Source: Deuterostichococcus epilithicus (Eukaryota > Chlorophyta > Trebouxiophyceae > Prasiolales > Stichococcaceae). Taken from it: a stretch of 64,000 nt of DNA. The notes beneath the pieces were generated by a model. That model saw nothing but the letters and a program-made list of their open reading frames with translations, was not told the DNA's origin and ran no database searches. A program made the position numbers and the translations under genes. Positions 1 through 14,325 of the stretch are shown here, piece by piece; position 1 is the stretch's first letter; the number at the start of each line of letters is the position of its first letter. The stretch lies in contig JAVTLE010000014.1 of the NCBI GenBank assembly GCA_033439295.1, positions 3,782,001-3,846,000 on the forward strand, given 5' to 3'.

Positions 1-623
1 GAACAAACATGTGCAGTTTGTCTCCTGACGGTGTTTTTGCAAGTCGCCGCTTCACAACCTCACCTCAACTCCAGGGCGTTGGCTGCAAAACACTCAGCGC
101 GTGACACCAGATTGCTCCATGCCATCAGTACTCAAGCAAGCATGCGTGCCGCGCAACGCACGCAGTTCCTTGAGATCCGGGAGTACCACAAGCGCACGGT
201 GCCGACGGGCATCCCGCACAACCTGCTGCCGGAGGAGGACGAGGTGCCAGACGGTGAGGACGCCGACGAGGACGCCACCACCATCGAGCAGGAGGAGGGC
301 AGCGACGGGCTGTCCGATGAGAGTGAGTTTTTGCTCGTATCTGTGTCCTACTGGACTCGCTGCATTCCCAGCTCCAAGCCCTACAAAGGATCCCATGAAG
401 ACAGGAATGGGCCGCTGGCGACTGGAAGGAAGTGGCAGACACCGTGGCAACCTGGCAGGAGCAATTGGCCAAGGTCGGATGCTGATTAGTAGCGCGAGTG
501 CTTATGCTTTGCGAAACCCTGCAGTGGGTGACGCATGTTGATGTGCCATGCTGCAACGTTGCAGTGATCGACGCCAACGACAGCGAGGGTAGCGGCGACG
601 GCGAAGACTGGCCCAGCGAGTAG
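1..623 (+). CDS. C-terminal end of an unrecognised acidic protein (partial)
   Basis: Only the 3' end of this gene lies in the window. An exon running to 321 reads ...QFLEIREYHKRTVPTGIP... and then becomes very acidic (Glu/Asp runs around 223-315). A GTGAGT donor follows at 322. The acceptor is the CAG ending at 564, and the last exon (565-623) encodes M-I-D-A-N-D-S-E-G-S-G-D-G-E-D-W-P-S-E and a TAG stop. The donor leaves one base (a) and the next exon supplies 'tg', so the splice keeps frame. The 5' limit of the first exon is uncertain, probably near 130-150. I do not recognise the family. An acidic tail like this is common in nuclear and RNA-binding proteins but shows no function. The SNM1 gene starts 15 bp after the stop, so the intergenic space is extremely short. 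Confidence 0.5.
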
Positions 624-638
624 CAGAAACCTGGCAGC

Positions 639-3600
639 ATGGCGGCGCAAGTGGAGAGCATCAAGTGGATCGTCGGAACCCACTTCATGGTCGACGGTCG
701 GCAATACATATGCCAGCTTTTGCATACCCCTACGGATTCCTGCACCAGCTGCAGAGTGCTGCAGCAACTGTTGTTCTGTGAAGTGTCTGCCCTGTCGACC
801 CATGCACTTCAAACTCAGCAGATCGCTGGTGACTGCAGGCTTCAAGTTCCAGAACCCGCGCTGCAAGCACTACTTTCTGACGCATCAGCATTCGGACCAC
901 ACTATCGGTGGGTGCACAGACTGAATACCTGTCTTTTGCTTTGGCATCACGCGGCAAATCGATGGGGTGCCATGCTACACCACTCACGTCATGTTCTGGG
1001 GGCGCAGGTATGAAGTCTGACTTTTCCAGCGGAATCATCTACTGCAGCGATATCACCAGGACGCTAATCCGCAAGAAGATGGGCATCCCTGCTGAAAGGA
1101 TCCATGTGCGTGACCTTACTTGTGTCGCACCAAACACAGTGCTCGTGACTGTTGTCTAGCATCACGGCTTCAAAACCTTGCACAAGCCTTCAGGTCATTC
1201 CTCTTCTTAACAAGTCTAAAGGATTCGTGCCTAATGCAGCCGCTTGCAATGGATGAGCGCCATGTAATCGAGGGAGTCGGCGTGACGCTGATTGACGCCA
1301 ATCACTGCCCCGGGGCAGCCATGATCCTGTTCGAGGTACCCGTGCCCGGCGCCAAAGCTGGCAGCGGCTCCAGCGTCAAGCAGCAGGTGGTGCTTGAGAA
1401 CAGCCTATTTGCGGACTGCTGGCTGTGACATGCACGCCTGACCACCATGGATGACTCAGCACCTGCTGTGAGGCCTGCAAACCGCAGCTTACGAGGCCGA
1501 GTGCAATCTGTCCTGCCCTGGCCAAATGGGGCACCGCCTGCCGCGCAGGCTTTCACCCGCATCCTGCACTGCGGGGACATGCGATGGCAGGACAGCATGG
1601 CGGCGCACCCGGCGCTTGCCAGCAAGCCGCTGGATTACCTGTACCTGGACACCACCTACAGCCACCCCCGGCACACCCATCCTCCCCAGGTCTGTGCGGC
1701 TCCGTGGCCGTCCCAGCAATCTTGGCTTGTGCATGTTCACAAGTCGCCATCTGTGTTGCTGCCTTGTGTGCGTTCAGGTTCATGCATGCATTTCTGAAGC
1801 GTCTCTCAAAATTGAGCGTCTCGCATCGACCCCAATATAGAACTGAACAGAGCAAGGGTTCATAGCAGCGTGTGATGTGCCCCTCCAAGTAGGGCGTTGT
1901 GACATCGCCCCCATCTCAGCAACATTTTGGTATGCACTCCAGGCACAGTGCATCGCGCGCATGGTGGACGTCGTACGGGAGGAGCATGCAAAGGAGCCGA
2001 AGACCCTCTTCGTTATTGGCGCCTACTCCATCGGCAAGGTGCATCCAGAGGCTGCCGCCTGCGAGCAGTTCACGGTCTGCATTGGCATGCGTCTGCACAG
2101 CCGGGTGACAGAATTGGCTTTTAGCGCGTAAATACTCTGTTGAGCTTCACCAACCCACCCTTTCTTTCGCAACTTGCACGCAGGAGCGTGCGTTTCTTGG
2201 CACCGCCAAGGCGCTCGGCTGGAAGATTTGGTGCGAGCCCGACAAAGTGCGGGTGCGGGTTTTGGTTCTCACACCTCACCTCACGCGTTCAAACCTCGCT
2301 TTCGTTCAAACGTTAAATTTCACTGGTCTTTCATTGCAGTGCAACGCACCTGCGTGGCCTGCATTGTGCCATGGTAGCCGTGCCTGAGGGGCAGCCATGC
2401 CACTGCATTGCCGCAGGCGCTGAAGCAGGCAGCTTAGGGGCCCTCGAGTGCGACTTCCAGAGTCTAACCTGCCATGCCCCAACCACTTCCGCTCTTCGGC
2501 ATAATCAGACGCACCCCCTTTGCCGCGCAGACGATGGAGATGCTGCAGCTGCCGCCGGAGGACATGGCGTTGCTGACGCGTGACAAGGGCGCGGCACGCA
2601 TCCACGTCACCTTCATGGGCGCCGCGCTGCAGCCAGAGAAGCTGGCCGAGCGGGCACGGGCCGCTGGCGCGCCGCGCATCGTCGGCTTCCGGCCCACAGG
2701 TCAGCCGCCAGTGAAAGCCTCCTGTACCGTCAGTTGTCAGATGTCCAGGCCCATAGCGCTGCAGCTGCTGCCGGATGCAGCACTGGCTTTGCCGAGCCGG
2801 CCTGAGGGGCGTACCAGCTGCTTGTCATGGCTACCGAGTAGCTGGACCGTTGTACCACACAGGCACGATGTTGCACAGTGCCGTGTCCTGACATTCAGCG
2901 GCGAGAGGTTGTATCTGGCGCGCTGCAGGCTGGACGTACAAGCGCAATGGGAAGCTCGAGGTCCGGAAGGAGGGCACTGTCACGTGTTACGGGGTGCGCG
3001 CTGCTTCGCGATGTTGCCAGTTGGGTATCACGGGTGAATTGCCTGAGTTTGCCTTGCAAGGATGCTGCCTTGTGTCCCTGACCTCTCCCTGACCATGCAA
3101 CGGCCCGCCGGCACCCTCCCCCGTATGGGCTCCCAGACAAGCTCTACTTTCACCGAGATCTCCTGATGATTGCTTGGCAATTGAGCGTGCCGACGGCGGC
3201 GCAGGTGCCATACTCAGAGCACTCTGCGTTCAACGAGCTGCGGGACTGCGTGCGGCTGCTGCGCCCCAAGCGTATCGTGCCCACCGTCAACATCACGGAG
3301 GACCCCGCCACGTGCATCCCTGTCACCGCTGCTGACTTCGCTGTACCGCACAAAGCCTGAGCAGCTATGGTGACCTGCCGAGCATCTCGCAGAGGCGAAG
3401 GACCGGGGGGGCGGGGGGTTGAGCTATCCTGCACAGCAATGCGTCCTGCACGGCGATTGAAGGCTGCCGAAGCCATGCAGGGCTGCACTTGACGCAGATT
3501 ATATCTCTGCCCGCAGGACGCGCGCCATCGTGGACCGTTTTGCGGACTGCATGGACCTGTCCAGCGACAGGTCTCGGCTGGATGCGTACTTTGGCGGCGC

Positions 3601-4648
3601 TGCCAAGCGTCCAAAGCGCGCCCCGGCAGCGGCGGCGGCGGCGGCCGCTGGCGCAGGGATGACCGGCTGCTCGATTTTGGATCTGACAGCAGGCGCGGAC
3701 GCTGGCGGTGTGGCGGTGTCCGCTTGGGGTGCGTCAGATGCAGTTCTCTGCGGTGATGCAGGCGCGGCCCGGCCAGGCAGCCTAGCGAGCTCGGAGGCAG
3801 CACAGCAGAGCGGTGGCGCATTGCAGCCCGCCAACTTGCCGGACAGGGCTGCCTCCTGCGGGCTGGATGCCCATCCGTCAGACGACGGCGCCCAGTCGGA
3901 GGGCAGCCCTCCGCCTGAGGATGCCATTGGCGGTGACGAGTGGCATTCTACCGGCGGTAGACCGGCTGCGCCCTCTGGCGCGGTCAAGGCAGCGGGCAGC
4001 TGTCCCGCAGGGTTGCCCTGGGACGCTGGCATCAGGGGGGAGCGCGGCAGCGCGGCGTCAGGGGTGGACGCGGCAGAGGACGGTGAGCCGGCCACAGGCA
4101 GCAGCCGGCAGCTGCTGCTGCGCCACAGCCCTGGCCGGGCAGGACAATCAAGGGGAGGCGGCAACCACATGGCGTATCCAGACGAGCGCGGGCAGCAACA
4201 GCCGCAGCACCACAGCCACCCCGATCTGCCGCTAGTATCAAGTTGCGCCGCAGTGCCCCGGTCCGCCAGTGCGCCTGCTGGCGCTGGCGCTGGCGCCGCG
4301 CCGGCGGCAGCTGCGGCGCCAGGGGAGCCTGCTGTCGCCGCTGCAGACAGCGACGCCTTTGTGCTCGACAGCGTGAACCGGCGGGAGCAAGAGGCCATTC
4401 TGGCGATGATCCAGGCGCGCATTGTCGGCAGGACCCCCGCAGGCAGGAGCGCCAGCAGTGGCAGTGGCAGCGGCGGAGACGGCAGTGGGGCCGCAGCCGG
4501 CGGCAGGGCAGCGTCTGCGCCCGTGCCGCGCATGGCAGACAGAGAGGCCACCAAGGCGCCTGCCACGGAGGCCAGTCCGCCGGGACAGAAACGGCAGCGC
4601 ACGCTGAAGGGTTTCTTTTCGCCGCGTGCCCAGGCATGCAAGTCCTGA
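639..4648 (+). CDS. SNM1: SNM1/DCLRE1-family DNA cross-link repair nuclease (metallo-beta-lactamase + beta-CASP) with long PIP-box-bearing tail
   Basis: Spliced gene for an SNM1 (PSO2/DCLRE1A-type) 5'-3' exonuclease, which acts in the nucleus on interstrand cross-links. The ATG at 639 starts a short exon (639-696, ...GTHFMVDG). It joins in frame to 839-907, which carries the zinc-binding THQHSDH motif, then to 1008 (IIYCSDIT). Further family blocks follow in order: DANHCPGA near 1300-1322, ILHCGDM near 1560-1580, DTTYSHP near 1647, FVIGAYSIGK near 2010-2037, TYKRNGKLEVRKEG near 2936-2975, and VPYSEHSAFNEL with PTVN near 3207-3290 (the DRMBL/beta-CASP end). The last exon (from about 3518) adds roughly 370 residues of Ala/Gly/Ser-rich tail absent from the minimal family. 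The tail holds RSRLDAYF followed by basic residues near its start and QRTLKGFF near its end; both resemble PCNA-interacting boxes. Active-site motifs look intact. Some intermediate exon borders are approximate. Confidence 0.92.
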
Positions 4649-4827
4649 CCTGTGTGGTTGGAACCAGGGACGAATGAGTGGTGATGAGCGCGATGTGATT
4701 GTGGTGGCAGATGGCACATGCTGCTTGTAGAGTTTGTACATGCACCTCATTGTCGGGGGCGTGTCCGTCTGAAAACAGCAATCGTATTAAGTTGCTGATG
4801 TTCAAGTGGGCTTGAAACGTACGTCAG

Positions 4828-7913
<3,086 letters not shown>

Positions 7914-8478
7914 GCCGCCGCTCCCGATCGCGCTTGCAGTCGCTCTGAGGTGTGGGAATCGCGGCCTCGCAAAACTTTTGTAGATCGGCGCGGCGTATCT
8001 CGGATGGTGTTGTCCTGTATATTGTGATCGCGATGCTGGCAGCTCCCCAAGCATGCACCAAAGCTGACCGCTGCTGAAGAACTAATGAACTGATGCGACC
8101 AGGCAGACGGCGGTGCGTCGAACCAAGCGGTCAGATCGACTGATCGCCTAGACGAGCGGGAAATTTTGACAATTTGACTGAAGCAAAGGTGCATTGGCAT
8201 CTTCCGCGGAGCGAGGATGCAGTACAAGTTGTGGTACAGGGCTACTTTGCATTGCAGCCGAACATTCATCGGGTGCGCCTGACTGTTTCGCAGAGTGCAG
8301 CTGGTGGATGCCCCTTCAAACTCAATCTGCATTGTTGTCCGACCCTTGAAGCAGTCGATGCCACTGGGGCGGCAACTGTCGCTCGAGCCCATCTTCTGCA
8401 CAAGACACCTTGTGATGTCACGAACTGGCAGCGATCTGCACAAAGAAATGCATCAGACAGATCAATACGACATCTAAG
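7914..8478. promoter_or_regulatory. Divergent intergenic region between UAP1 and the zinc-ribbon gene
   Basis: The start codons of UAP1 (minus, 7913) and the zinc-ribbon gene (plus, 8479) face apart across 565 bp, so this stretch should contain both 5' UTRs and promoters. I see no TATA box I would defend and no RNA gene. Open frames here (for example 8174-8470) have no recognisable protein character. Confidence 0.5.
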
Positions 8479-9547
8479 ATGTCCAACGACCTTTTCAAAT
8501 GCAGCAAATGTCACGAGATGTTGCCGGCGGAACGGTTTGTCAAGAGTGCAAGCCGGTCCCGCGGCCTGCAGGACTTCTGCAAGGCATGCCGATCGGCAAT
8601 GGACAGAGCCAGGTTCCAGTACAACACGACGCCACTCGTCACGGAAAAGAAGTGCAACGATTGCCACAAGGTGGCTTCCCACTGCCGAATGCGCGTCACA
8701 TCATGCTGGCGCTCAGCATCACAGGCCGTGGCCCAAATCATATAAATCAGCGCTTTAATCTGTCTGCGATGCTTGTAAACCAGGGTCTTCCGGTCTCAGG
8801 TCAAGCCTGCTGTTGACTTTCCACGCAACAGGCAGACGTCAACAGGCTTGCATAGGTGCGTGCGCATCATGCATTTTTGCATACTTATTCAGGCGGCAAA
8901 AGTCTCTGGCAGCTGCAGGAAATGAGTTGCGTCCTGCAGGTGCTGCAAAGCATGTGTTCGGGTTCGGAAGCAGAAGGTGCGTCCGCATCATGCATTTCGC
9001 ATGCGTAGGTATTCACACAGCGGACTTCGGCAGCTGCAGGGAATGAGTTGTGCCCTGCAGCGCAAGGCCCATGAAGTACGTGTCACGCACCAGACCTGCA
9101 AGAAATGCGGCCACAACAAGCCAGCGGCTCTGTTTGCCATCAGTAAGGCCAACCTGACAGGTCGGTGGCAAAGCAGTCTGATACACTGCATGCCTGCGTG
9201 TGCACACACTCGGCTGTTACTGGAATTCCTCGATCCGATCACTTTGGTCCAATGCAGGCCTGCACTCGACATGTAAGGACTGCGGCCGAGAGGAGTATCA
9301 TGCAAAGCTTGCTGCCGCTGGCATGAGCCTGAAGGTGCTCGCTCTGTCTGCATTCCTGCTTGTGCTCAAGCTGAACCTGCTTCAAAAGTCGACAAGGCAG
9401 AGCCGGCGACTTCAGTCTGAGGACAGGATGTGCCTGCAGCAAAAGGCGCTGTATGCGCCTGGTGTTTATCGGCAGCGCCGCGTCAAGAACATGGTGCTGG
9501 CAACCCAGCCTGCCCCCGTGGCTGCGGCAGGTGCGCCTGAGTCCGCG

Positions 9548-9598
<51 letters not shown>

Positions 9599-10988
9599 TG
9601 TTGGTGGTGGTGCTGCTGCTGCGGCTCATGCTACTGATTTTGGCGCAGGCGCTGGATCTGATGATGCGTACTGGCCCCGGAAGCTGGGCACCGTCGTCTT
9701 GACCATGCTGCTGATCGACCGTGGCTTCGCAGCTCATGCGGTGTCCTAAACGCCCTCCTTGGTTCAGTGGCTCATGCGGCAGGCGTCAGGGCATCAGGTG
9801 ATGCCAAGCTGCTGCTGCCCTGCTTTGAACATCAATAAAACATGTTGCCAGCGTAACGACCCCTTTCTTCTGCAGGTGAACCTGACGAAGGAGCTGGCTG
9901 TTGAGTAGGCGGGAGGAGGCGCCGAGCTAACTGCGCAGGCAGCGGTGGTGTCGCTGCTGCCCATGCAGTGCGAGTCGTGCTCAGTTCGGTTCGTCTGCCG
10001 TCATTCACCATAGCATGATTGGGCACAGGCTCATTTCCTGTGCATCTCAGCGGGGACAGTTGCGGGGACAATGCCTGTGCACCTCAGCAGGTCTGCAGGC
10101 CATCAAACCTAACCAGAAGTCAACTAGGGCAGTCACGTGGCCTAATTACCTATAAGACGCTGTGCATGGACATGCGCATCGCAGCAATTGCATGACAAAC
10201 GAGTACCAGAACATCCGAAAGCATTTGCTAGGCGGAAATACTATCGGCAATCGCCACGGAAAGGTCACCGCTAGCAAGAGATTTCATAGCAAATTCTCTT
10301 GCTGAACACCACAACTGGGTGCACTCGTGCCCCACCACTCGCAGACCATGCCTCCAAGGCCCAGCGCAGCAGATGGTGAGGTGTCGTGCCTGCACGGCAT
10401 CGCTGTCGGTCGCTGAGTAGCGTTGATCAAACCATTGGCCGTGCGGCACTCGGCGACACGGTCACACAGCACACTGCTATTACGAGTTGTGAAGGCGTTC
10501 ATGCTGTTGCTTTATTCATCTGAGGGATCTCATGCAACACATGTCAAAGTGCGGCCGGCATCAGCGTGAGGCAGTGATGTGCACGGCAGAGCGTCAGCAT
10601 GGGGAGGCAGACTAATAATGCTGTCTTCTCGGCACAGAGTTCCAGCCAGAAAACTGGAAGACGAAGAGCGCGAAATTTGGCAAAAGCGCCGGCGCAGCAA
10701 CGCTGACTGGCGCAAAGTCGGCCAAGAACATGACCGTCAGTGGAGCAAAGAGGTGATCATTAACATGCGAAAGTTGCTCATCAGCTAGCCATTATCTTCA
10801 GCTCAAATGCACTGCCACCAATTACATGTGTGCCTCCTTGCAGCCTGAAGGAGAAAGACTGGACCAAGGAGCGAGATGCAGCAGCACGAGGGGGGACAGC
10901 AGTGAAGACTGGTAGCATATCGGCCTTCGGCGCTATGAAGCGCGGCATTGGCAACCTTGTTGCCAAGACGAAGGGCGGTGCAAAATGA
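8479..10988 (+). CDS. Protein with three tandem Cys4 zinc-ribbon units and a low-complexity, basic C-terminus
   Basis: Exons 8479-8670, 8800-8855, 8940-8976, 9061-9160 and 9258-9334 join with consistent phases. They encode three copies of the pattern C-x2-C-x5-P-A-x2-F-x8-G-L-x3-C-x2-C: FKCSKCHEMLPAERF...GLQDFCKAC; KKCNDCHKVKPAVDFPRN...GLHRCCKAC; QTCKKCGHNKPAALF...GLHSTCKDC. This resembles small zinc ribbons of the endonuclease-VII-like type seen in many algal proteins, but no nuclease residues are evident. Downstream exons are less certain. They include a CTG-repeat segment (9551-9593), a basic block EFQPENWKTKSAKFGKSAG (near 10637-10692), and a last exon ending KRGIGNLVAKTKGGAK and TGA at 10986-10988. 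Nucleic-acid binding is a reasonable inference; the function is unknown. Introns 2 and 3 are nearly the same sequence (separate entries). Confidence 0.75.
8856..8939 (+). repeat. Twin intron copy 1 (84 nt)
   Basis: Intron 2 of the zinc-ribbon gene, from GTGCGTGCGC to CCTGCAG. Its first 20 bases and last 32 bases match intron 3 (8977-9060) with only a few differences, and both introns are exactly 84 nt long. They interrupt the protein at different places: inside the second ribbon (phase 2) here, between ribbons two and three (phase 0) there. Confidence 0.8.
8977..9060 (+). repeat. Twin intron copy 2 (84 nt)
   Basis: Intron 3 of the zinc-ribbon gene. The 5' 20 bases differ from intron 2 at one position. 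The 3' 32 bases (starting GGCAGCTGCAGG) differ at about three. The middle is diverged. It is separated from its twin only by the 37-nt exon 8940-8976. Confidence 0.8.
9551..9593 (+). repeat. CTG trinucleotide repeat, about 14 units
   Basis: Uninterrupted (CTG)n, followed by degenerate TTG/GTG/CTG units to about 9625. It lies within the span of the zinc-ribbon gene and is open as poly-Ala, poly-Cys or poly-Leu on the plus strand. Which frame is translated, if any, depends on unresolved exon borders. Confidence 0.9.
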
Positions 10989-11300
10989 TGAAGTGTGCAA
11001 TCGTGGCAGATTCTGCCGCTTTGGAGAGCGGAGTGGGGAGAGCGCAGTGGGGAGAGTGAACAGTTACCGATGTCAGTTTCAGTGTATGTTTCTGTTTTCA
11101 AGTCGACCAGTTCAAGGTAGAAGACTGCGTATGGTTATCAGAGATCGTGTTCAGAGAGCAGGTTCCTAGCCTGGCCTGACCTGATTGACAGAAAGCGAGT
11201 CTGAAACAGTGAGTGTCGTCCACAAAGGAATACGACATGCCCAGACACTTGCGCGACACTCCCGCCCGCCAGGCCCCACATGAGCCCGCCACAAGCGCTT
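10989..11300. other. Convergent intergenic region (3' UTRs)
   Basis: About 310 bp between the stops of the zinc-ribbon gene (plus) and the SOUL/DUF2358 gene (minus). A short GGGGAGAG direct repeat occurs near 11034-11057. No gene is visible. Confidence 0.5.
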
Positions 11301-13826
11301 TCACCAAAGCTCAAAGGATTCAAGCTCCACCAACACATCGTTGCGCCTGAAGATGGGCTTGGTGCCCGGGTCGTTGTAGCGTGCAACGATGTAGTCGTCT
11401 TCGGATTTGGGTCGCAAGTCGTGCGCCGCAACTGCCTCCCGCAGCCGCCGCAGCTCCGCCTGCACCTGCACGCAGGTGTGGGCAGCAAGTTTTCGTCACT
11501 CATGGGCACTCCGCTTTGCAGGCTGCACGTCTGTGTTCACCTCTCCTGCCGTGTTCACCAGTCCTGCCGTGTTCACCAGTCCTGCCGTGTGCACAACATC
11601 TGGATGCAAGACATTGCCGAGGACAGCTGCAGCAGCAATTTGGAAACTAAAACTCCGTGCCTGCTGCTCATCGGCCCTTCCACTGAAACTGACTGCCGCG
11701 TAATGACCGCCCTGTTGCCGGCTGAGCTGCACGCTGGCCTCCGTCGGCGACGGCAGGTCTGACATCGCCTGCAGGAAGCGAGGCAGCATCCACAGGTCAG
11801 TTGCGCCGAGCCCAAACGTTATCTGATGAGATTTACCTGCTGCGCGGAGGAACAGAATGCACCATTTTGCAGCAGTGCACACTCAAGTTTCAGCAGGTCG
11901 TAGCGAGACACGCAAACAGGAGTGCAGTTTACCTTGTTTGCCTTGCCAACAACGAACTGCATGCGACCGCCGCTGCTAGTAAATACGGGCGTCGTCATCT
12001 TCATGCTCTCCTTCCTTCATTGAGGAAACAGGGAAAGTGTCTTTTTGAATTCACAAGTTGGTAGGGCTGCGGTGTCTGCCAGGAGCGGGAGCGGGTCATA
12101 CCTGTCATTGCCGCCGAACAGGTAGCCGGCCAGCGTGCGGAACGCACTGCGGCCATCCCTAACCGGGCTGCCGCCGCTTCCATTGCCGCCGCTGCTGGCT
12201 GTCGCATCCGCCATGTCGATCTCTGCTACCAGGAACGGGTCATACCTGCAGTAGCAAAGCTCGGCTGGTGAAGCAGAAGGGCAAGTAACACCGCAGACTA
12301 GTATGGTGAGGCAAAGCGCTGAGCGCCTGCCTCCTGAAACAGCTTACGTGGCACCCAAGCCTGCTGGGTGTTCCAAGTCACCTGCGCACTTCGCAGTCCT
12401 TGAAGCGGCGTAGCACTAGGTAGTCGGGAGTGTCCAACCCCTTTGGCGCCTGCAGACGTCATAGCAGTGGCAGCTGACATCAGCATCCTTCTAGTCTCGG
12501 ATGGGCAGGGCAGAGTTAGCAAGAGAATGCAGGAGAGCGAGGGGACCCACACCTGAGAAAACGTTGTCAGCTGGCTGATGAGGTGCTTCACCGCCTCCCA
12601 GCTCAGGAACTTATTGTTCTCCACGGCGTCCCAAAGGTCTATATGCGACCGGAAGCGCCAGAGGAAAGATAAAAGGAGACAAGTAATCAGGAGCGGAGTC
12701 TCTTGCTGATCTTTCAATCAAACTATGTCATGTGCATATCAGCCACATTGCCAGATACACTGCCAGATCCACGCTGGACACAAATTACCCTGTTTCCGGG
12801 TTGATGCTCATGATGGACACCCCGGTGAACAGCAACTGCGGGTCCCACCACTTCCGCAGCGGGCTGTACTTGTTCGGCTGCAGTAAACGATGCCTCTGTC
12901 AGTTTGTCCCTTGTTGTGAGCAGGTGAGCGTGTCACGTGGCTCAGCAAACATCCATGTTGCCGGCCGGTAAACATGCCTGCCGCAGCATGTCAACAGTCA
13001 GAACATTGCGCGGGACAACAGAACCTCATGCGACTCTCACCTGCAAAGACATCTCCATCGTCCACCTGCTGGTGATTTCCCACTCCCCGGTCCTCCGCAG
13101 GTCGTGCAGGATGAAATTGGGGCCAAAGATGAAGCGCAGGAATTGTATGTTGAACAAGTAGCCTGCGGACAACCGGCCAAGTTCCTTGAAATGGGCTGCC
13201 CTTGCGAGCGCCTCAGTCATTGACAGCGTCACGCAGAGAACAGCAGCGGCGCTGCACCTGTGAGTGTGTTGTAGTTCGTGATCGGGTCCTGCAGAGGACG
13301 GTAGTCATATGAGCTCGACGATCAGGCACAGCCGCCTCAGAATCCTTGATGTGCAAGTCGCCTTGCGCGTTCAGTGTGCACCTGGAAATCGACCTTCTCC
13401 TCATAGGCGCTCTTGTCGATGCCTTTTCCATCGAACAGATGCACCAGGTCGCTCCGCAAAAATTCCATGCGCTCCTGTGTTGTGGCGAGCAGGTGCGTAT
13501 TGGAGTGGCGCCGCAGCACATGACGAAGCTCGGCGCATCACGCCAGGGGAGTCCCAACATCAGAGTGTGGTACTGTAATGAGGTACGTTTTGTGTGTTGG
13601 GCAATCGCAATGCCACCTGCATGAATATGTCCGGCTGCAGGGGCTTTGCATCGAGCTTCTCCGTCGTTGCTGCGGAGCGGCACTGCTGCGGCTGCCTCTG
13701 CGGCTGCTGCATGACCCTGCGCTGCGCAGCCTGGCGCTGTCGGGTGCTCATGAGATGCGACGGCATTCTGAAGCTGGGCCTGCTGCTGGCTGCCAAGCGG
13801 CTTGTCATAAGGGGAGTCGCATGCAT
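11301..13826 (-). CDS. DUF2358 + SOUL heme-binding-family protein, probably plastid-targeted
   Basis: The ATG at 13826 opens an Arg/Ser/Gln-rich, acid-poor leader (MHATPLMTSRLAASSRPSF...) that looks like a plastid transit peptide. A DUF2358 domain follows: FLRSDLVHLFDGKGID (near 13440-13400), GYLFNIQFLRFIFGPNF and ITSRWTMEMSL (near 13170-13045), and LWDAVENNKFLSWEAVKHL (near 12640-12580). The SOUL domain comes next: FRTLAGYLFGGND (near 12140-12100), TTPVFTSSGGRMQFVVG (near 11997-11950), AAVSFSGRADEQQA (near 11700-11660), and the end block IVARYNDPGTKPIFRRNDV-L (near 11390-11320), with stop at 11301-11303. The same two-domain order occurs in land-plant chloroplast proteins. SOUL proteins bind haem/tetrapyrroles; DUF2358 has an NTF2-like fold with unknown ligand. 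The exact start is inferred. Confidence 0.88.
11534..11587 (+). repeat. Three-unit 18-bp minisatellite
   Basis: Three tandem 18-bp units of the form TGTTCACC(AG/TC)TCCTGCCG. Units two and three are identical; unit one has two changes. It lies within the SOUL gene, apparently in an intron, although the minus strand stays open as repeated V-N-T-A-G-L. Confidence 0.85.
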
Positions 13827-14325
13827 GCCACACACCATGGAGTGCGTGAAAGAGCAACAGGTGACACGGCTTCGATCTTGCAGAGCCTCGAGAAAACAAC
13901 GCAAGCTTGATGCGCGTGAAGCAGTGCGAAAGGTTCGTAGGCGCACAACCAGCAGCGAGCCTGGAAATGTTGACGCAAGGAGCCAAGGACACTTGCTCGT
14001 ACGCCACGTCTGTAGCACGTGCCGCACGTTTGCGCGCTGGCGGGAGAATGAAGTCGAATGCAGACGAAAAAGCTCCAGCGGGTCCTACCTGCGTGCCCCG
14101 ATGGTCTCAAGCACCCATATTGAGAACCTGCTAGCCGGGAAGGAAAGCCAACGGCTCTGTCGTATAGGGAGGCTGGGCCGCATCCGCTAGGAAACTAGAG
14201 CTACTGATCTCGCGCGCGCATCTCTAGAAGTTTCGGGAGCATTGCGGCGAGGTCCTGCGATTGTTGCTCTGAGTGATGTGAACTTTCAATTGCTCTTCCT
14301 GCCTGCTGGGTGTCGCATTGGATTC
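13827..14325. promoter_or_regulatory. Divergent intergenic region, SOUL/DUF2358 and papain-fold gene
   Basis: About 500 bp between two outward-facing start codons. Both 5' UTRs and promoters must lie here. Long open frames extend through it on both strands, so either gene could have a longer N-terminus than given. Confidence 0.45.

Noticed and set aside
3499-4719. 406-codon minus-strand ORF opposite the SNM1 tail
   Set aside because: It is the mirror of an Ala/Gly/Ser-rich GC-heavy exon; the plus frame carries the PIP-like motifs and continues the conserved nuclease in phase.
13213-14007. 264-codon minus-strand ORF over the SOUL promoter and 5' exons
   Set aside because: No family features; the transit-peptide/DUF2358 frame fits known proteins better.
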